Under the pieces are notes generated by a model, which saw only the letters and a program-made list of their open reading frames with translations, did not search any database and had not been told where the DNA came from. 64,000 bases of DNA from Petropleomorpha daqingensis (lineage in GTDB: Bacteria; Actinomycetota; Actinomycetes; Mycobacteriales; Geodermatophilaceae), in the NCBI RefSeq assembly GCF_013408985.1, contig NZ_JACBZT010000001.1, forward strand, positions 1,674,001 through 1,738,000, read 5' to 3'. The first letter of the stretch is position 1. Each line of letters opens with the position of its first letter. The position numbers and the translations under genes are program-made. This document shows positions 23,295 through 32,457 of this stretch, one piece after another.

Positions 23295-25784
23295 TCAGCC
23301 GTTCGGCGCACCCTGCCCGGGCGGGGAGCCCTGGGTGCGGGTGCCGCCCTGGCCGCCGCCTCCCGGTCCCGGCAGGGGGAGCCCCCCGGCCGGCGGCGGC
23401 GAGCTGGTGGACGACGACGACGACGTGCTGGTGGACGTCTCGGAGGGGTCGGTCTCCGTCGGCTCGGTCGACTGCGTCGGTGCGGACTGCTGCGTCGGCG
23501 CCGGCGCGTCCGAGGTCGGCGCGGCGGACTGCGACGGGTCGGGCACACCGTGCCCGGTGTCGCCGGAGATGAGCGCCTTGCTCGGCAGCGGTTCCTTCGG
23601 CGTGCCCTTGAGCACGGTGTTCATGAACTCCTGCCAGATGGCACCCGGCAGGCCCGAGCCGTAGATCGGCTTGCCCTGGGCGTTGACGATGGCGTCCTGC
23701 TGGTCGCTGCCCATCCACACCGCGGTGGAGATCGAGGGGGTGTACCCGACCATGTAGGCATCCGTGTCGTCGACGGTGCTGCCCTGCTTGCCCTGCGTAC
23801 CGGTCTTGCTGGCCACCTGGCGGCCGCCGGCCAGCGAGCGGTGGGAGTAGTCGGCCACGCCCTCGAGGGCGAAGCTGACGTCGTTGGCGACGTCGGACGG
23901 GACGGCCTGGGTGCCGGCGTCGCCGCCGTTCTGCAGCAGGACGGCGCCGGTGTTGTCGGCGACCTTCGCGACGAAGAACGGCGCGTGGTGGATGCCGCCG
24001 TTGGCGAACGTGGCGAAGCCGACCGCCTGGTCGACGGCGCGGACCTCGTACTCACCGATGCCGATCGACGAGCCGGTGACCCCGCTCTCGGGCGAGGCCA
24101 GCGTCTTCTTGCCGTCGAGCAGGCCGCCCTGCCACGTCTCCGGCAGGCCCGTGGCCTTGAGCGCGGTGTCGCGCACGTTGTCCGGCCCCACCTCGTAGGC
24201 CAGGCCGTAGAACGTGGTGTTCAGCGACCGGGTGATGGCCTCCTTGAGCGTGCAGGCGGGGCACGAGGCGTTCCCGGAGTTCCGCACCGGCGCCGTCCGG
24301 TCGGGGAAGGTCTGGGGCGAGCTGCCGTTCCGGCGCGCGTCGACGCTGATGCCCTGCTCCAGGGCGGTCGCCAGCACGTAGGGCTTCATCGACGAACCCG
24401 GCTGGCGCTGGGCCTGCGCGTAGTCGTTGCCCGTGCCCGACGGTCCGCCGTAGTAGGCCTTGACCGCGCCCGTCCTCGGGTCGACGGCGACCAGCGCCTG
24501 CCGCAGGTTCTGCGGTTCCCCGCCCATCACGTCGTTGACCGCGGTGACGGCGGCGTTCTGCATGCCCGGGTCGACGGTCGTGGTGATCCGCAGGCCACCG
24601 GCGCGGATCTGCTGCTCGGTGTAGCCCTTGCTCTCCAGCTCCTGGATGGCCTGCGTGACGATCAGGCCCTCGGGGCCCTTCGGCATGCCGAGCCCGCTCG
24701 CCGCCTTCGGGTTCACCGGCGGGTAGGTCGATGCCTGCCGGTCCGTCGAGGACAGCCAGCCCTCGGAGACCATCGCGTCGAGCACCTTGCCCCAGCGGTC
24801 CTGCGCGTCCTCGGGGTGGGACTCGGGGTCGTAGTACGAGGGGTTGCGGATCAGGACGGCGAGGACGGCGCCCTGCTGCGGGGTGAGCTGCGCGGCCTGG
24901 ACGCCGAAGTACGTCTCCGCCGCGGCCTCGATGCCGTACGCACCGCGGCCGAAGTAGATGGTGTTGAGGTAGTTCTGGAGGATCTCGTCCTTGGAGTAGT
25001 TGTTGTCCAGCTTGATCGCCAGGAACAGCTCCTGGAACTTGCGGCTGAACGACTGCTCCTGCGTCAGGAAGGCGTTCTTGACGTACTGCTGGGTGATCGT
25101 CGACCCGCCCTGGGTCGAGCCGCCGGTGACGTTGTTCCAGGCGGCCCGCAGGATGCCGGTGAACGAGATGCCCGGGTCGGAGTAGTAGCTGCGGTTCTCC
25201 GCGGCGAGGATCGCGTAGCGGGCCGGCTTCGCCACCTGGTCGAGCGTGACGTTGGTGCGGTTCTCGTCGCCGAGCTTGGCCATCACGGTGGTGCCGTCGG
25301 AGTAGTACACGACGGTCGTCTGGGCGTTGACCACCGAGTCGGGGTCCGGGACGTCAGTACTGGCGTACACCACGCCGATGAAGACGCCGAGGAGCACGAA
25401 CAGGCCCAGGATGCTCGCCAGCGCGATCTTCAGGCGACGACGACGGCGCTGCTTCTTGGTGCGCGCCGGCTTGCCCTTGCGGCCCCCGGGGCGGCCGGCG
25501 CCTGCGGGACGGCCGCCGGGGGGACGGCCGCCGGGCGGCCGACCGCCGCCGCTACCCCCGCTGCCGCCGCTGCCGGAACCGCCGGAACCGGCGCGAGAAG
25601 CGGTCGTGCGACCACGACCACCCCCGCCGGACGAGCGGCGGGGCGGCGGGGGAGTGCCACGACCGCTGCCGCTGCGCCCCGAGGCGCCGCCTCCCCCTCC
25701 GGTGCTCCGGGTGCGCGCCGGCGGCGGCCGGCGGACCGAGCCTGATCGCGGCGCGACCGGGGAGGTCTCGTCGTGGGAAGGCAC
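23295..25784 (-). CDS. Class A penicillin-binding protein (transglycosylase/transpeptidase)
   Basis: 829 residues. A disordered Gly/Arg/Pro-rich cytoplasmic N-terminus (about 1-115) precedes one TM helix (about 118-142). The GT51 glycosyltransferase domain has catalytic-site motifs AAENRSYYSDPGIS and GGSTITQQYVKN. The transpeptidase domain carries SSMKP (SxxK), SLN (SxN) and KTGT (KTG). A Ser/Thr/Pro-rich exported tail follows. It polymerises and cross-links peptidoglycan. GTG 25784 has GAGAGGGG upstream. It is the first gene of an operon with the glycosyltransferase. Confidence 0.95.
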   Translation of the reverse strand: MPSHDETSPVAPRSGSVRRPPPARTRSTGGGGGASGRSGSGRGTPPPPRRSSGGGGRGRTTASRAGSGGSGSGGSGGSGGGRPPGGRPPGGRPAGAGRPGGRKGKPARTKKQRRRRRLKIALASILGLFVLLGVFIGVVYASTDVPDPDSVVNAQTTVVYYSDGTTVMAKLGDENRTNVTLDQVAKPARYAILAAENRSYYSDPGISFTGILRAAWNNVTGGSTQGGSTITQQYVKNAFLTQEQSFSRKFQELFLAIKLDNNYSKDEILQNYLNTIYFGRGAYGIEAAAETYFGVQAAQLTPQQGAVLAVLIRNPSYYDPESHPEDAQDRWGKVLDAMVSEGWLSSTDRQASTYPPVNPKAASGLGMPKGPEGLIVTQAIQELESKGYTEQQIRAGGLRITTTVDPGMQNAAVTAVNDVMGGEPQNLRQALVAVDPRTGAVKAYYGGPSGTGNDYAQAQRQPGSSMKPYVLATALEQGISVDARRNGSSPQTFPDRTAPVRNSGNASCPACTLKEAITRSLNTTFYGLAYEVGPDNVRDTALKATGLPETWQGGLLDGKKTLASPESGVTGSSIGIGEYEVRAVDQAVGFATFANGGIHHAPFFVAKVADNTGAVLLQNGGDAGTQAVPSDVANDVSFALEGVADYSHRSLAGGRQVASKTGTQGKQGSTVDDTDAYMVGYTPSISTAVWMGSDQQDAIVNAQGKPIYGSGLPGAIWQEFMNTVLKGTPKEPLPSKALISGDTGHGVPDPSQSAAPTSDAPAPTQQSAPTQSTEPTETDPSETSTSTSSSSSTSSPPPAGGLPLPGPGGGGQGGTRTQGSPPGQGAPNG

Positions 25785-25961
25785 GAATACGGCCCCTCTC
25801 GGACAGTCGTGTGCAGGGCACCGGGCAGGTCCCGGTCGCCAGGGTGGCGTCTTCAGCTGTCAATCACGGGGACAACGCGCGAGGACACTGCGCGTCACGG
25901 AACGCCTGTGACGGAAGGGTCCGACGTGACCGGTCTGTTCCCGGACAGGCTGTGACCGGCA

Positions 25962-26360
25962 CTACTCCGTGGCGGCCCGACGCCTCTTGCGCCCACCCGG
26001 GGCCGGCTCGGCACCGAGCACGTACGAGCAGTCCAGGTGGTTCCAGCCGCAGCTGCGGCAGACCTCGACCGTGTAGACGGAGAACTCGTCCTGCATGGCG
26101 TCCATGCGGGCCAGCTCCACCTCGGTCTTGGCCTGTCCGGCGATGTGGCCGAGGTTCTCACCGTAGACGTAGTTGACCAGGGTGAGCCGTTCCTTGCGGC
26201 ACACCGGGCACGACTCGTCGGTCGCCTGGCCGTGGTACTTCGCCGCCCGGGACAGGTACGGACTGGCGTCGCAGACCTCGTACAACCCGGTGCGCCCGGA
26301 GTAGACGTCGGCCAGGACCGCTCGCCTCTGCAGCGAGTAGTCGACGACGGATCGGCGCAC
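25962..26360 (-). CDS. DUF5318-like protein with zinc-finger cysteines
   Basis: 132 residues. A CPVCRK pair and a CRSCGWNHLDC cluster look like a zinc site. The family (DUF5318) is actinobacterial and lies beside class A PBP genes; its role is unknown. The GTG at 26360 is chosen because TACATT stands 6 nt upstream (leaderless) and the sequence before it is not conserved-looking. It lies upstream of the PBP gene in the same direction, with a 177-bp gap. Confidence 0.82.
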   Translation of the reverse strand: MRRSVVDYSLQRRAVLADVYSGRTGLYEVCDASPYLSRAAKYHGQATDESCPVCRKERLTLVNYVYGENLGHIAGQAKTEVELARMDAMQDEFSVYTVEVCRSCGWNHLDCSYVLGAEPAPGGRKRRRAATE

Positions 26361-26366
26361 GGCGTC

Positions 26367-26372
26367 AATGTA
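26367..26372 (-). promoter_or_regulatory. -10 element of the leaderless DUF5318 gene
   Basis: Minus-strand TACATT ends 6 nt before the GTG at 26360. Confidence 0.6.
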
Positions 26373-26455
26373 CGCAAAGGGGCCCTCCGGCGGCGGGTCG
26401 GCGACGTCGGCGGGCGGCGTCCGTTTCCGGCCCGTTGTGTCCGTGTTCACCTGCC

Positions 26456-26476
26456 GATGTATCGTCTCGATACATC
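26456..26476. promoter_or_regulatory. PadR operator palindrome
   Basis: A perfect inverted repeat with 9-bp arms GATGTATCG / CGATACATC and a 3-nt spacer, 30 bp upstream of the padR-like start. The ATGTAT...ATACAT content is typical for PadR-family operators, so autoregulation is likely. Confidence 0.7.
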
Positions 26477-26505
26477 GACGGGACGACGGACGGAGGGCGA
26501 CGACC

Positions 26506-27114
26506 GTGCTCGAGTTCGCCATCCTCGGCCTGCTGCAGCAGTCCCCGATGCACGGCTACGAGCTGCGCAAAGAGCTCGCCCAGCTGCTCGGCGGGCTCCG
26601 GAGCATCTCGTTCGGCTCGCTCTACCCCGCGCTGAAGCGGCTGCACGCGGCCGGCTACATCACCACCGCCGACCCCGAACCCAAGGCCCTGCTGCCGGCC
26701 GACGCCCCGCCGCTGACCGGGCGCCGCGGCAAGGTGGTCTACACGATCACCGCCGAGGGCAAGGAGCGCTTCCACGAGCTGGTGAGCGAGACCGGCCCCG
26801 AGGCCTACGACGACAGCGGTCTGTTCGGCGTCCGGCTGGCCTTCTTCCGGCACACCGCCGCCGACGCCCGGCTGCGCATCCTCGAGGGCCGCCGGCGCAC
26901 CGTCGAGCGGCAGCGCGAGGGGCTGCGCGCCTCGCTGGCCCGCACCCGGGAGCGGGTCGACCGCTACACCCTCGAGCTCCAGCAGCACGGCCTCGACTCG
27001 GTCGACCGCGAGGTCCGCTGGCTCTCCGAGCTCATCGACCACGAGCGCCGCACGGCGCAGTCCCCCGATCCCTCCGCGGACACCTCCGCGGATCCGCCGT
27101 CCGAACCGCTCTAG
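26506..27114 (+). CDS. PadR-family transcriptional repressor
   Basis: 202 residues. The N-terminal winged helix ([20 protein letters not shown], then [17 protein letters not shown]) is the PadR signature. A C-terminal helical dimerisation domain of the Vir-type follows, with a Ser/Pro-rich tail. The GTG at 26506 follows GGAGGG and a perfect operator-like palindrome, which argues for autoregulation. It is located directly upstream of ino1 (46-bp gap), so it may also affect inositol synthesis; the true inducer is unknown. Confidence 0.92.
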   Translation: MLEFAILGLLQQSPMHGYELRKELAQLLGGLRSISFGSLYPALKRLHAAGYITTADPEPKALLPADAPPLTGRRGKVVYTITAEGKERFHELVSETGPEAYDDSGLFGVRLAFFRHTAADARLRILEGRRRTVERQREGLRASLARTRERVDRYTLELQQHGLDSVDREVRWLSELIDHERRTAQSPDPSADTSADPPSEPL

Positions 27115-27160
27115 ACCCCCACACGCCAGGGCCGCACCGGTCCGAAGAGAAGGAGCATCC

Positions 27161-28240
27161 ATGGGAAGCGTCAAGGTCGCCATCGTCGGCGTCGGCAACT
27201 GCGCCGCGTCGCTCGTGCAGGGCGTCCACTACTACCGGGACGCCGACGAGACGACGTCCGTGCCCGGGCTGATGCACGTCCGCTTCGGCGAGTACCACGT
27301 CTCCGACGTGGAGTTCGTCGCCGCGTTCGACGTCGACGCGAAGAAGGTCGGCCAGGACCTCTCCGCGGCGATCGTGGCCAGCGAGAACAACACCATCTCG
27401 ATCTGCGACGTCCCGCCGCTGGGCGTGACCGTGCAGCGCGGCCACACCTTCGACGGCCTCGGCAAGTACTACCGCGAGACGATCGAGGAGTCCGACGAGC
27501 AGCCGGTCGACGTCGTCGCTGCGATCCGCGAGTCCGGCGCCGACGTGCTGGTCTGCTACCTGCCGGTCGGCTCGCAGCAGGCGACCGAGTTCTACGCCCA
27601 GTGCGCCCTGGACGCCGGCGTCGCGTTCGTCAACGCGCTGCCGGTGTTCATCGCCGGCACCAAGGAGTGGGCGGACAAGTTCACCGCCGCCGGGCTGCCG
27701 ATCGTCGGCGACGACATCAAGAGCCAGGTCGGCGCCACCATCACCCACCGCGTCCTGGCCAAGCTGTTCGAGGACCGCGGCGTGCGGCTGGACCGCACGA
27801 TGCAGCTCAACGTCGGCGGCAACATGGACTTCAAGAACATGCTCGAGAGGGAACGGCTGGAGTCCAAGAAGATCTCCAAGACCCAGTCGGTCACCTCGCA
27901 GGTCGACCGCGACATGGGCGTCGGCAACGTGCACATCGGCCCGTCGGACCACGTGCCGTGGCTGTCGGACCGCAAGTGGGCCTACGTCCGTCTCGAGGGC
28001 CGCGCGTTCGGCGACGTCCCGCTGAACCTGGAGTACAAGCTCGAGGTCTGGGACTCCCCGAACTCGGCCGGGATCATCATCGACGCCATCCGTGCGGCGA
28101 AGATCGCCAAGGACCGGGGCATCGGCGGCCCGCTGCTGTCGGCGTCGTCGTACTTCATGAAGAGCCCGCCGGTGCAGTACTCCGACAGCGAGGCGCACGA
28201 CGCGGTGGAGAAGTTCATCCGCGGCGAGGTCGAGCGCTAA
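27161..28240 (+). CDS. ino1: Inositol-3-phosphate synthase
   Basis: 359 residues, the length of actinobacterial enzymes. It converts glucose 6-phosphate to 1L-myo-inositol 1-phosphate with NAD+, feeding phosphatidylinositol, mycothiol and lipoglycan synthesis. The NAD-binding [10 protein letters not shown] lies at the N-terminus, and the core [20 protein letters not shown] and [20 protein letters not shown] are clear. The ATG at 27161 has AAGGAG upstream. It may be co-transcribed with the PadR-like regulator. A UUCG-capped hairpin follows. Confidence 0.96.
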   Translation: MGSVKVAIVGVGNCAASLVQGVHYYRDADETTSVPGLMHVRFGEYHVSDVEFVAAFDVDAKKVGQDLSAAIVASENNTISICDVPPLGVTVQRGHTFDGLGKYYRETIEESDEQPVDVVAAIRESGADVLVCYLPVGSQQATEFYAQCALDAGVAFVNALPVFIAGTKEWADKFTAAGLPIVGDDIKSQVGATITHRVLAKLFEDRGVRLDRTMQLNVGGNMDFKNMLERERLESKKISKTQSVTSQVDRDMGVGNVHIGPSDHVPWLSDRKWAYVRLEGRAFGDVPLNLEYKLEVWDSPNSAGIIIDAIRAAKIAKDRGIGGPLLSASSYFMKSPPVQYSDSEAHDAVEKFIRGEVER

Positions 28241-28315
28241 AAGGACCTCCTCGCCCCCCAGCCCTCGCACGCTCGGGCCGGGTCCCTGCGAGCAGGCCGC
28301 TCCAGAACGTCACCT

Positions 28316-28343
28316 GGGCCCGCTCCCTTCGGGGGGCGGGCCC
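28316..28343 (+). terminator. Terminator hairpin after ino1
   Basis: A 12-bp stem (GGGCCCGCTCCC with GGGGGCGGGCCC, one T-G pair) is capped by a TTCG tetraloop. No T-run follows. Confidence 0.7.
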
Positions 28344-28377
28344 GGTGCGGTTCCAGGCCTCTCCTAGGAACCGTGCC

Positions 28378-28383
28378 TACCCT
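28378..28383 (+). promoter_or_regulatory. -10 element of the leaderless lipoprotein gene
   Basis: TACCCT lies 7 nt before the ATG at 28391. Confidence 0.6.
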
Positions 28384-28390
28384 GGCGGCC

Positions 28391-29164
28391 ATGCCGTCCC
28401 GCCCCCGTTCGCTCCTGCTCGCCCTGGGGCTGCTGCTCGCACTGCTCGCCGGCTGCTCCGACAGCTCCGCCGCCGAGCGCAATCCCGGTGACAAGATCAC
28501 CCGGGACGAGGCCGACGTCCTCGCCGAGCTGCTGCACCAGAACTTCGAGCACGGCGGCGCCGACTTCGTCGAGTCCGCTCCCTACGGCGAGGGCGCGGTG
28601 CTGACGCTCACCGGCCAGGTCGACTTCGTCCGCTCGATCGGGCACGCCCAGGCGGTCACCAAGTACCAGGACGGGCGCCCCGACGACACGCGTGAGGTCT
28701 TCTTCACGCCGGACAACATCTGGTTCGGCGACGTCCCCGGGCTCTCTGAGGCCCTCGCCGCCCACGGGCTGCCCGACGCGGCCTACATGGAGCGCCCGAT
28801 GGCGGGCTCGACGGCGGAGGGGACGTCGTCCCTGGTCGACGTCCTCACCCAGCTGGTGCTGAACCTCTCCGCTCGCGGCGGCGACGACCCGCGCGCGTTC
28901 ATGAACGGCTCGTACACCTGGCAGGGCCAGCGGTCGATCAACGGCGAGCTGGCGGCGGTGTACGCGCTCAGCGGCGGCAAGACGGTCGCGGTGTCGACCA
29001 AGGACAAGCTGCTGCTGCAGTACGTGACGCCGCTGCCCGACCAGGACTTCCAGGTGACGATCACGCTGTCCGAGCACGGCGAGCGGACGATCGCGCTGCC
29101 GACGCCGGACCAGACGGTGAATGCGGCCGACCAGCCGGAGATCGCGTCCCAGGTCGGGGTCTAG
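28391..29164 (+). CDS. Secreted lipoprotein of unknown function
   Basis: 257 residues with a lipoprotein signal peptide: basic start, hydrophobic core LLLALGLLLALLA and lipobox LLAGC. The mature part is a mixed alpha/beta domain with WFGDVPGLSEALAAHGLPDA and beta strands at the end, recalling LppX/LprG-type carriers, but I cannot confirm that. Probably leaderless (TACCCT 7 nt upstream of ATG). A hairpin follows the stop. Confidence 0.8.
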   Translation: MPSRPRSLLLALGLLLALLAGCSDSSAAERNPGDKITRDEADVLAELLHQNFEHGGADFVESAPYGEGAVLTLTGQVDFVRSIGHAQAVTKYQDGRPDDTREVFFTPDNIWFGDVPGLSEALAAHGLPDAAYMERPMAGSTAEGTSSLVDVLTQLVLNLSARGGDDPRAFMNGSYTWQGQRSINGELAAVYALSGGKTVAVSTKDKLLLQYVTPLPDQDFQVTITLSEHGERTIALPTPDQTVNAADQPEIASQVGV

Positions 29165-29193
29165 CGGCGCGGGGAAACCGCCCCTGGACAGCA

Positions 29194-29228
29194 GGAAGGG
29201 GCGGCCTCTTCCCCAGACCGCCCCTTCC
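29194..29228. terminator. Terminator hairpin between lipoprotein and YqgE-like genes
   Basis: An 11-bp perfect stem GGAAGGGGCGG / CCGCCCCTTCC. It can serve both convergent genes. Confidence 0.7.
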
Positions 29229-29283
29229 CGGGCTACTTCCTACCAGAACTTTGCGTCGTGCGCGCTCCGACGCGCGGAAATTT

Positions 29284-29952
29284 TCAGTTCGCGGAGGGGT
29301 CGGCCGGCGCGGTGGACAGCACAGCCAACCGGCCGGTCTGGCGTCCCATGACCGCGCGCCACAGCCGCGGGCCGGCCATCTGGCTGAGCACGTCGCCCGG
29401 CAGGCCGGGCACGCAGGCCCATGCGCCCTCGGCGAACTCGGTCGCCAACTGGCCCGGCGACCAGCCCGCGTACCCGGCGAAGACGCGCAGCCCGGTGAGC
29501 TGGGCGTCGAGGTCGGCCGGGTCGCTGTCGAGGTCGACGAGGTAGACGTCACCGGCGACGCGGCGCAGGCCGCTGCCCTCGTCGGCGACGACGGCCGGTG
29601 AGGTGGCCAGGCACAGCGCGGTGTCGGTCTCGCACGGGCCGCCCACGTGGAACACGCCTGGCTCGACCGCGAGCTCGCACCAGCCGGGCAGCACGTCGCG
29701 GATCTCCACCTGGCTGGGCCGGCCCAGGACGACGCCGAGCGTGCCGCTGTCGGTGTGGTCGAGGACGTAGACCACGGTGCCGGCGAAGGTCGGGTCCGAC
29801 AGCGCGGGCATGGCGACGACCAGCGCGCCGGGACGCACGTCCTCGATCCCGCCGATGCACAGCGGAGGGACGGCGTCGGCGCGTCGGCGACCGGTCGCGG
29901 GCCGCGTGGGCGGGCCGGACTCGGGATCGGGCGACGAGGGCACCGGAGTCAT
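29284..29952 (-). CDS. YqgE/AlgH family protein (UPF0301)
   Basis: 222 residues with the family pattern: GALVVAMPALSDPTFAGTVVY, then GTLGVVLGRPS and FHVGGPCETD, and C-terminal GYAGWSPGQLATE. Function in general is unsettled; family members have been linked to transcription and stress regulation. The ATG at 29952 is preceded 7 nt upstream by CACACT, a weak version of the leaderless -10 seen at other genes. A Pro/Ser-rich N-terminal extension of about 25 residues precedes the fold. Confidence 0.88.
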   Translation of the reverse strand: MTPVPSSPDPESGPPTRPATGRRRADAVPPLCIGGIEDVRPGALVVAMPALSDPTFAGTVVYVLDHTDSGTLGVVLGRPSQVEIRDVLPGWCELAVEPGVFHVGGPCETDTALCLATSPAVVADEGSGLRRVAGDVYLVDLDSDPADLDAQLTGLRVFAGYAGWSPGQLATEFAEGAWACVPGLPGDVLSQMAGPRLWRAVMGRQTGRLAVLSTAPADPSAN

Positions 29953-30096
29953 CGACCCCAGTGTGCCCCACACCCGACGCGGAGGGAGGTCAAGGCTGCG
30001 CCGTCAAGAGCAGGAGGACAGTTGTCTGTGCGGAAAAGTCCTGGACACCGGCTGCAGGCGGCTCGGCGGTGACCCGGATGCATCCGTCCGGACCCG

Positions 30097-30102
30097 TAGG
30101 GT
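30097..30102 (+). promoter_or_regulatory. -10 element of the leaderless MFS gene
   Basis: TAGGGT lies 6 nt before the ATG at 30109. Confidence 0.6.
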
Positions 30103-30108
30103 GACCGG

Positions 30109-31377
30109 ATGCAGGAGCAGGCGCCCACGACCGTGCGCCACCTGCTCCTGCGGAGCGACTTCCGCCGACTGCTCGGCACCCGCTTGCTCTCCCAGTTCGG
30201 GGACGGCGTCTTCCAGGCCGCGCTCGCCGGCACGGTGCTGTTCAACCCGCAGCGCGCCGCGAACCCCGTGGACGTCGCCGCCGGGTTCGCCGTCCTGCTG
30301 CTGCCCTACTCGCTGGTGGGTCCGTTCGCCGGGGTGTGGCTGGACCGCTGGAGCCGGCGCCAGGTGCTGCTCCGGGCGAACCTGCTGCGCGCGGTGCTCG
30401 TGCTGGGCGTGGCCGCCCTGGTGCTGGCCGGCGTCGGCGGGATCCCGTTCTACATCGCGGGGCTGCTCGTCTTCTCGGTGAACCGGTTCGTGCTCGCCGC
30501 GCTGTCAGCGGGGCTGCCGCACACGGTGGACGAGCCGTCGCTGGTCTCGGCCAACGCGCTGTCGACGACGTCCGGCGCGGTGGCGACCGTCGTCGGGGGT
30601 GTGGCGGCGCTGGGCGTGCTGCAGCTGCTCGGGGCGGGCAACGGCGGCTACGCGCTGGTGGGGGCGTCGTCGGCGGTGCCGTACGTGGCCGCGGCCGCCG
30701 TCGTCGCCGGGTTCGCCCGCCCGTACCTCGGCCCGGACCACATGGCCCGCTCCGCGCGGCTGTCGGCCCGCGAGGTCGCCGTCGGGATGCTGGCCGGGGC
30801 GCGGCACGCGTGGTCGCACAAGCCGGCGGCCGCTGCGCTGATCGCGATCAGCCTGCACCGGCTGTTCTACGGCTTCCTGACGCTGATGACGCTGCTGCTC
30901 TACCGGAACACCTTCACGACGGAGAGCTCGCTGTTCCCGGGCGGGCTGGTCGGGCTGGGCGAGGTGGTCGGCGCGGGGGCGATCGGCACGCTGCTGGCGG
31001 CCGCGGTGACGCCCTGGGCGGTGCGGCACATCGGCAAGCCCCGGTGGATCACCGCGGTGCTCGCCGGCGGCGGCCTGGCCCAGCTCGCCCTCGGCCTGCC
31101 GTTCCTGCCGATGACCATCGTCGCCGCGGGGCTGGCCCTGGGCTTCGTGGCGCAGGCGGTGAAGATCTGCGTGGACACCACGCTGCAGGAGGTGGTCGAC
31201 GACGACTACCGCGGCCGCGTGTTCTCCGTCTACGACACGCTGTTCAACGTCACCTACGTCGTGGCGCTGCTGATCGGCGCGTTCGTGCTGCCGGCGTCCG
31301 GCATCTCCTACCTCATGCTCGTCGCCGTCGGCGTCGGCTACGCCCTCACCGCCGCCCTCTACTGGCGCATCAGCTGA
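30109..31377 (+). CDS. Major facilitator superfamily transporter
   Basis: 422 residues with about 12 hydrophobic segments. The MFS loop 2-3 motif appears as GVWLDRWSRRQVLL. Opening LLLRSDFRRLLGTRLLSQFG is typical of actinobacterial efflux-type MFS proteins. The substrate is unknown. Leaderless start likely (TAGGGT 6 nt upstream). It ends 15 bp before the first copy of a 39-bp palindromic repeat. Confidence 0.88.
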   Translation: MQEQAPTTVRHLLLRSDFRRLLGTRLLSQFGDGVFQAALAGTVLFNPQRAANPVDVAAGFAVLLLPYSLVGPFAGVWLDRWSRRQVLLRANLLRAVLVLGVAALVLAGVGGIPFYIAGLLVFSVNRFVLAALSAGLPHTVDEPSLVSANALSTTSGAVATVVGGVAALGVLQLLGAGNGGYALVGASSAVPYVAAAAVVAGFARPYLGPDHMARSARLSAREVAVGMLAGARHAWSHKPAAAALIAISLHRLFYGFLTLMTLLLYRNTFTTESSLFPGGLVGLGEVVGAGAIGTLLAAAVTPWAVRHIGKPRWITAVLAGGGLAQLALGLPFLPMTIVAAGLALGFVAQAVKICVDTTLQEVVDDDYRGRVFSVYDTLFNVTYVVALLIGAFVLPASGISYLMLVAVGVGYALTAALYWRIS

Positions 31378-31391
31378 GGATTTGCGGTTGC

Positions 31392-31430
31392 GGAGGCTGA
31401 GAGGCGAGGTTTCCTGCGCTCTCAGCCTCC
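31392..31430. repeat. 39-bp palindromic repeat, copy A
   Basis: A 12-bp perfect stem GGAGGCTGAGAG / CTCTCAGCCTCC with a 15-nt loop. It matches copy B at 32419-32457 at 36 of 39 positions in the same orientation. It lies between the MFS stop and the stop of the DUF559-like gene, so it can also act as a terminator. Confidence 0.85.
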
Positions 31431-31432
31431 AC

Positions 31433-32368
31433 TCAGGCGACGAGGGGCAAGAGCTCCAGTCCACACGCCAAGGGATGCGCCCGGAGCCGCCTGACCGGGA
31501 AGCGGAAGAGCCGCACCCCTACGCCTTGGATGGCGTTCTGCCTGCCCACATCCGAACTCCAGTCGTTCGCCGAGAGGTGGAACATCGCCCCGTCGGCCTC
31601 TGCCGCGACCTTCGCCCTGCGCCAGTACGCATCCACGAAGTACGTCCCCGTCGGGGTGTCGATCGCGGCGCCCCATTCCGGCTCGGGGACCTTCGCGAGC
31701 AGCACGGCACGGCGCAGATCGGCCTCGCCGACCGAGCGCATGCCTCGGCGGGCGTCGCCGATGGCCAGCCGAAGCCACGATGTCAGCCGCCTGCCCAGCA
31801 GTGCAGCCTCCATCTCGAGGTCGGTCACCGTGCAGAGGTCCCGTTGCAGCACATCGGCGACGACGTGGTCGACGTCGCGTTGGCGCCGAGCAGTGATCGC
31901 GACGTCGACCGCGGCCCTGGCGGGTGGGCAGACCGGGAGCGGACCCACCGCGAAGCCGTCCGCAACCGGTCGTCGGCTCTGATGGACGACGACGAATCCG
32001 CGCGACCGCAGATGGTGCCCCTGGGGCACCGTGACCTCGACGAGGCCCCCCTCTTCCGGCGGCTCGTAGTCACCGAGAACGCCGGCGGCTCGCCGTCGGT
32101 GCGTCAACTCTTCCACCCGGGCGCCCCATGCCAGCAGAGCGCTGCGGTGGCTGAGGGAGGCGCCGCTGCCGGCGAAGTAGAGGGCCGAGTGCCACCGCTC
32201 CTGACGGGTGAGCGGTCCGGAGTGACTGACGAAGACGCCCGGCAGCGGCTCCTGCCAGCGACCCGAGGCCACAGCATTCCGCAGCCGATAGGGAGTCACG
32301 CCTGCGGCGGAGAGGACCGAGCGAGGAGCCACCTGTTGGCCGTTGATGCGGATGGGAGCCAGATGCAC
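31433..32368 (-). CDS. AbiEi antitoxin-like/DUF559 domain protein
   Basis: 311 residues. The N-terminal part (GVTPYRLRNAVASGRWQEPL) resembles the winged-helix antitoxin domain of type IV AbiEi proteins. The C-terminal part (DTPTGTYFVDAYWRRAKVAA, ANDWSSDVGRQNAIQGVGVR) resembles DUF559, a Vsr/restriction-endonuclease-like fold. No partner toxin gene is adjacent. The gene's GC looks a little below its neighbours and it is bracketed by two near-identical palindromic repeats, suggesting it entered as a unit. The GTG at 32368 is the furthest plausible start and there is no clear Shine-Dalgarno. Confidence 0.75.
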   Translation of the reverse strand: MHLAPIRINGQQVAPRSVLSAAGVTPYRLRNAVASGRWQEPLPGVFVSHSGPLTRQERWHSALYFAGSGASLSHRSALLAWGARVEELTHRRRAAGVLGDYEPPEEGGLVEVTVPQGHHLRSRGFVVVHQSRRPVADGFAVGPLPVCPPARAAVDVAITARRQRDVDHVVADVLQRDLCTVTDLEMEAALLGRRLTSWLRLAIGDARRGMRSVGEADLRRAVLLAKVPEPEWGAAIDTPTGTYFVDAYWRRAKVAAEADGAMFHLSANDWSSDVGRQNAIQGVGVRLFRFPVRRLRAHPLACGLELLPLVA

Positions 32369-32418
32369 CCGCGGAGAGTGCGCGACTCAGCGCCCGCCCC
32401 GCTCTCCCCGTCCACAGC

Positions 32419-32457
32419 GGAGGCTGAGAAGCGAGGTTTTCTGCACTCTCAGCCTCC
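32419..32457. repeat. 39-bp palindromic repeat, copy B
   Basis: The stem CGGAGGCTGAGA / TCTCAGCCTCCG is perfect (32418-32458). It differs from copy A at three positions and overlaps the last codons and stop of pcnA. Confidence 0.85.

Noticed and set aside
25480-25760. Repetitive Gly/Pro/Arg-coding DNA at the start of the PBP gene as a possible repeat array
   Set aside because: It is the low-complexity cytoplasmic tail of the class A PBP; the units are irregular and in frame.
29640-29660. CACGTGGAAC half-match to parS in the YqgE-like gene (similar ones near 12017 and 50079)
   Set aside because: Only one arm matches; each encodes a Phe-His-Val codon run of the protein and is explained by coding.
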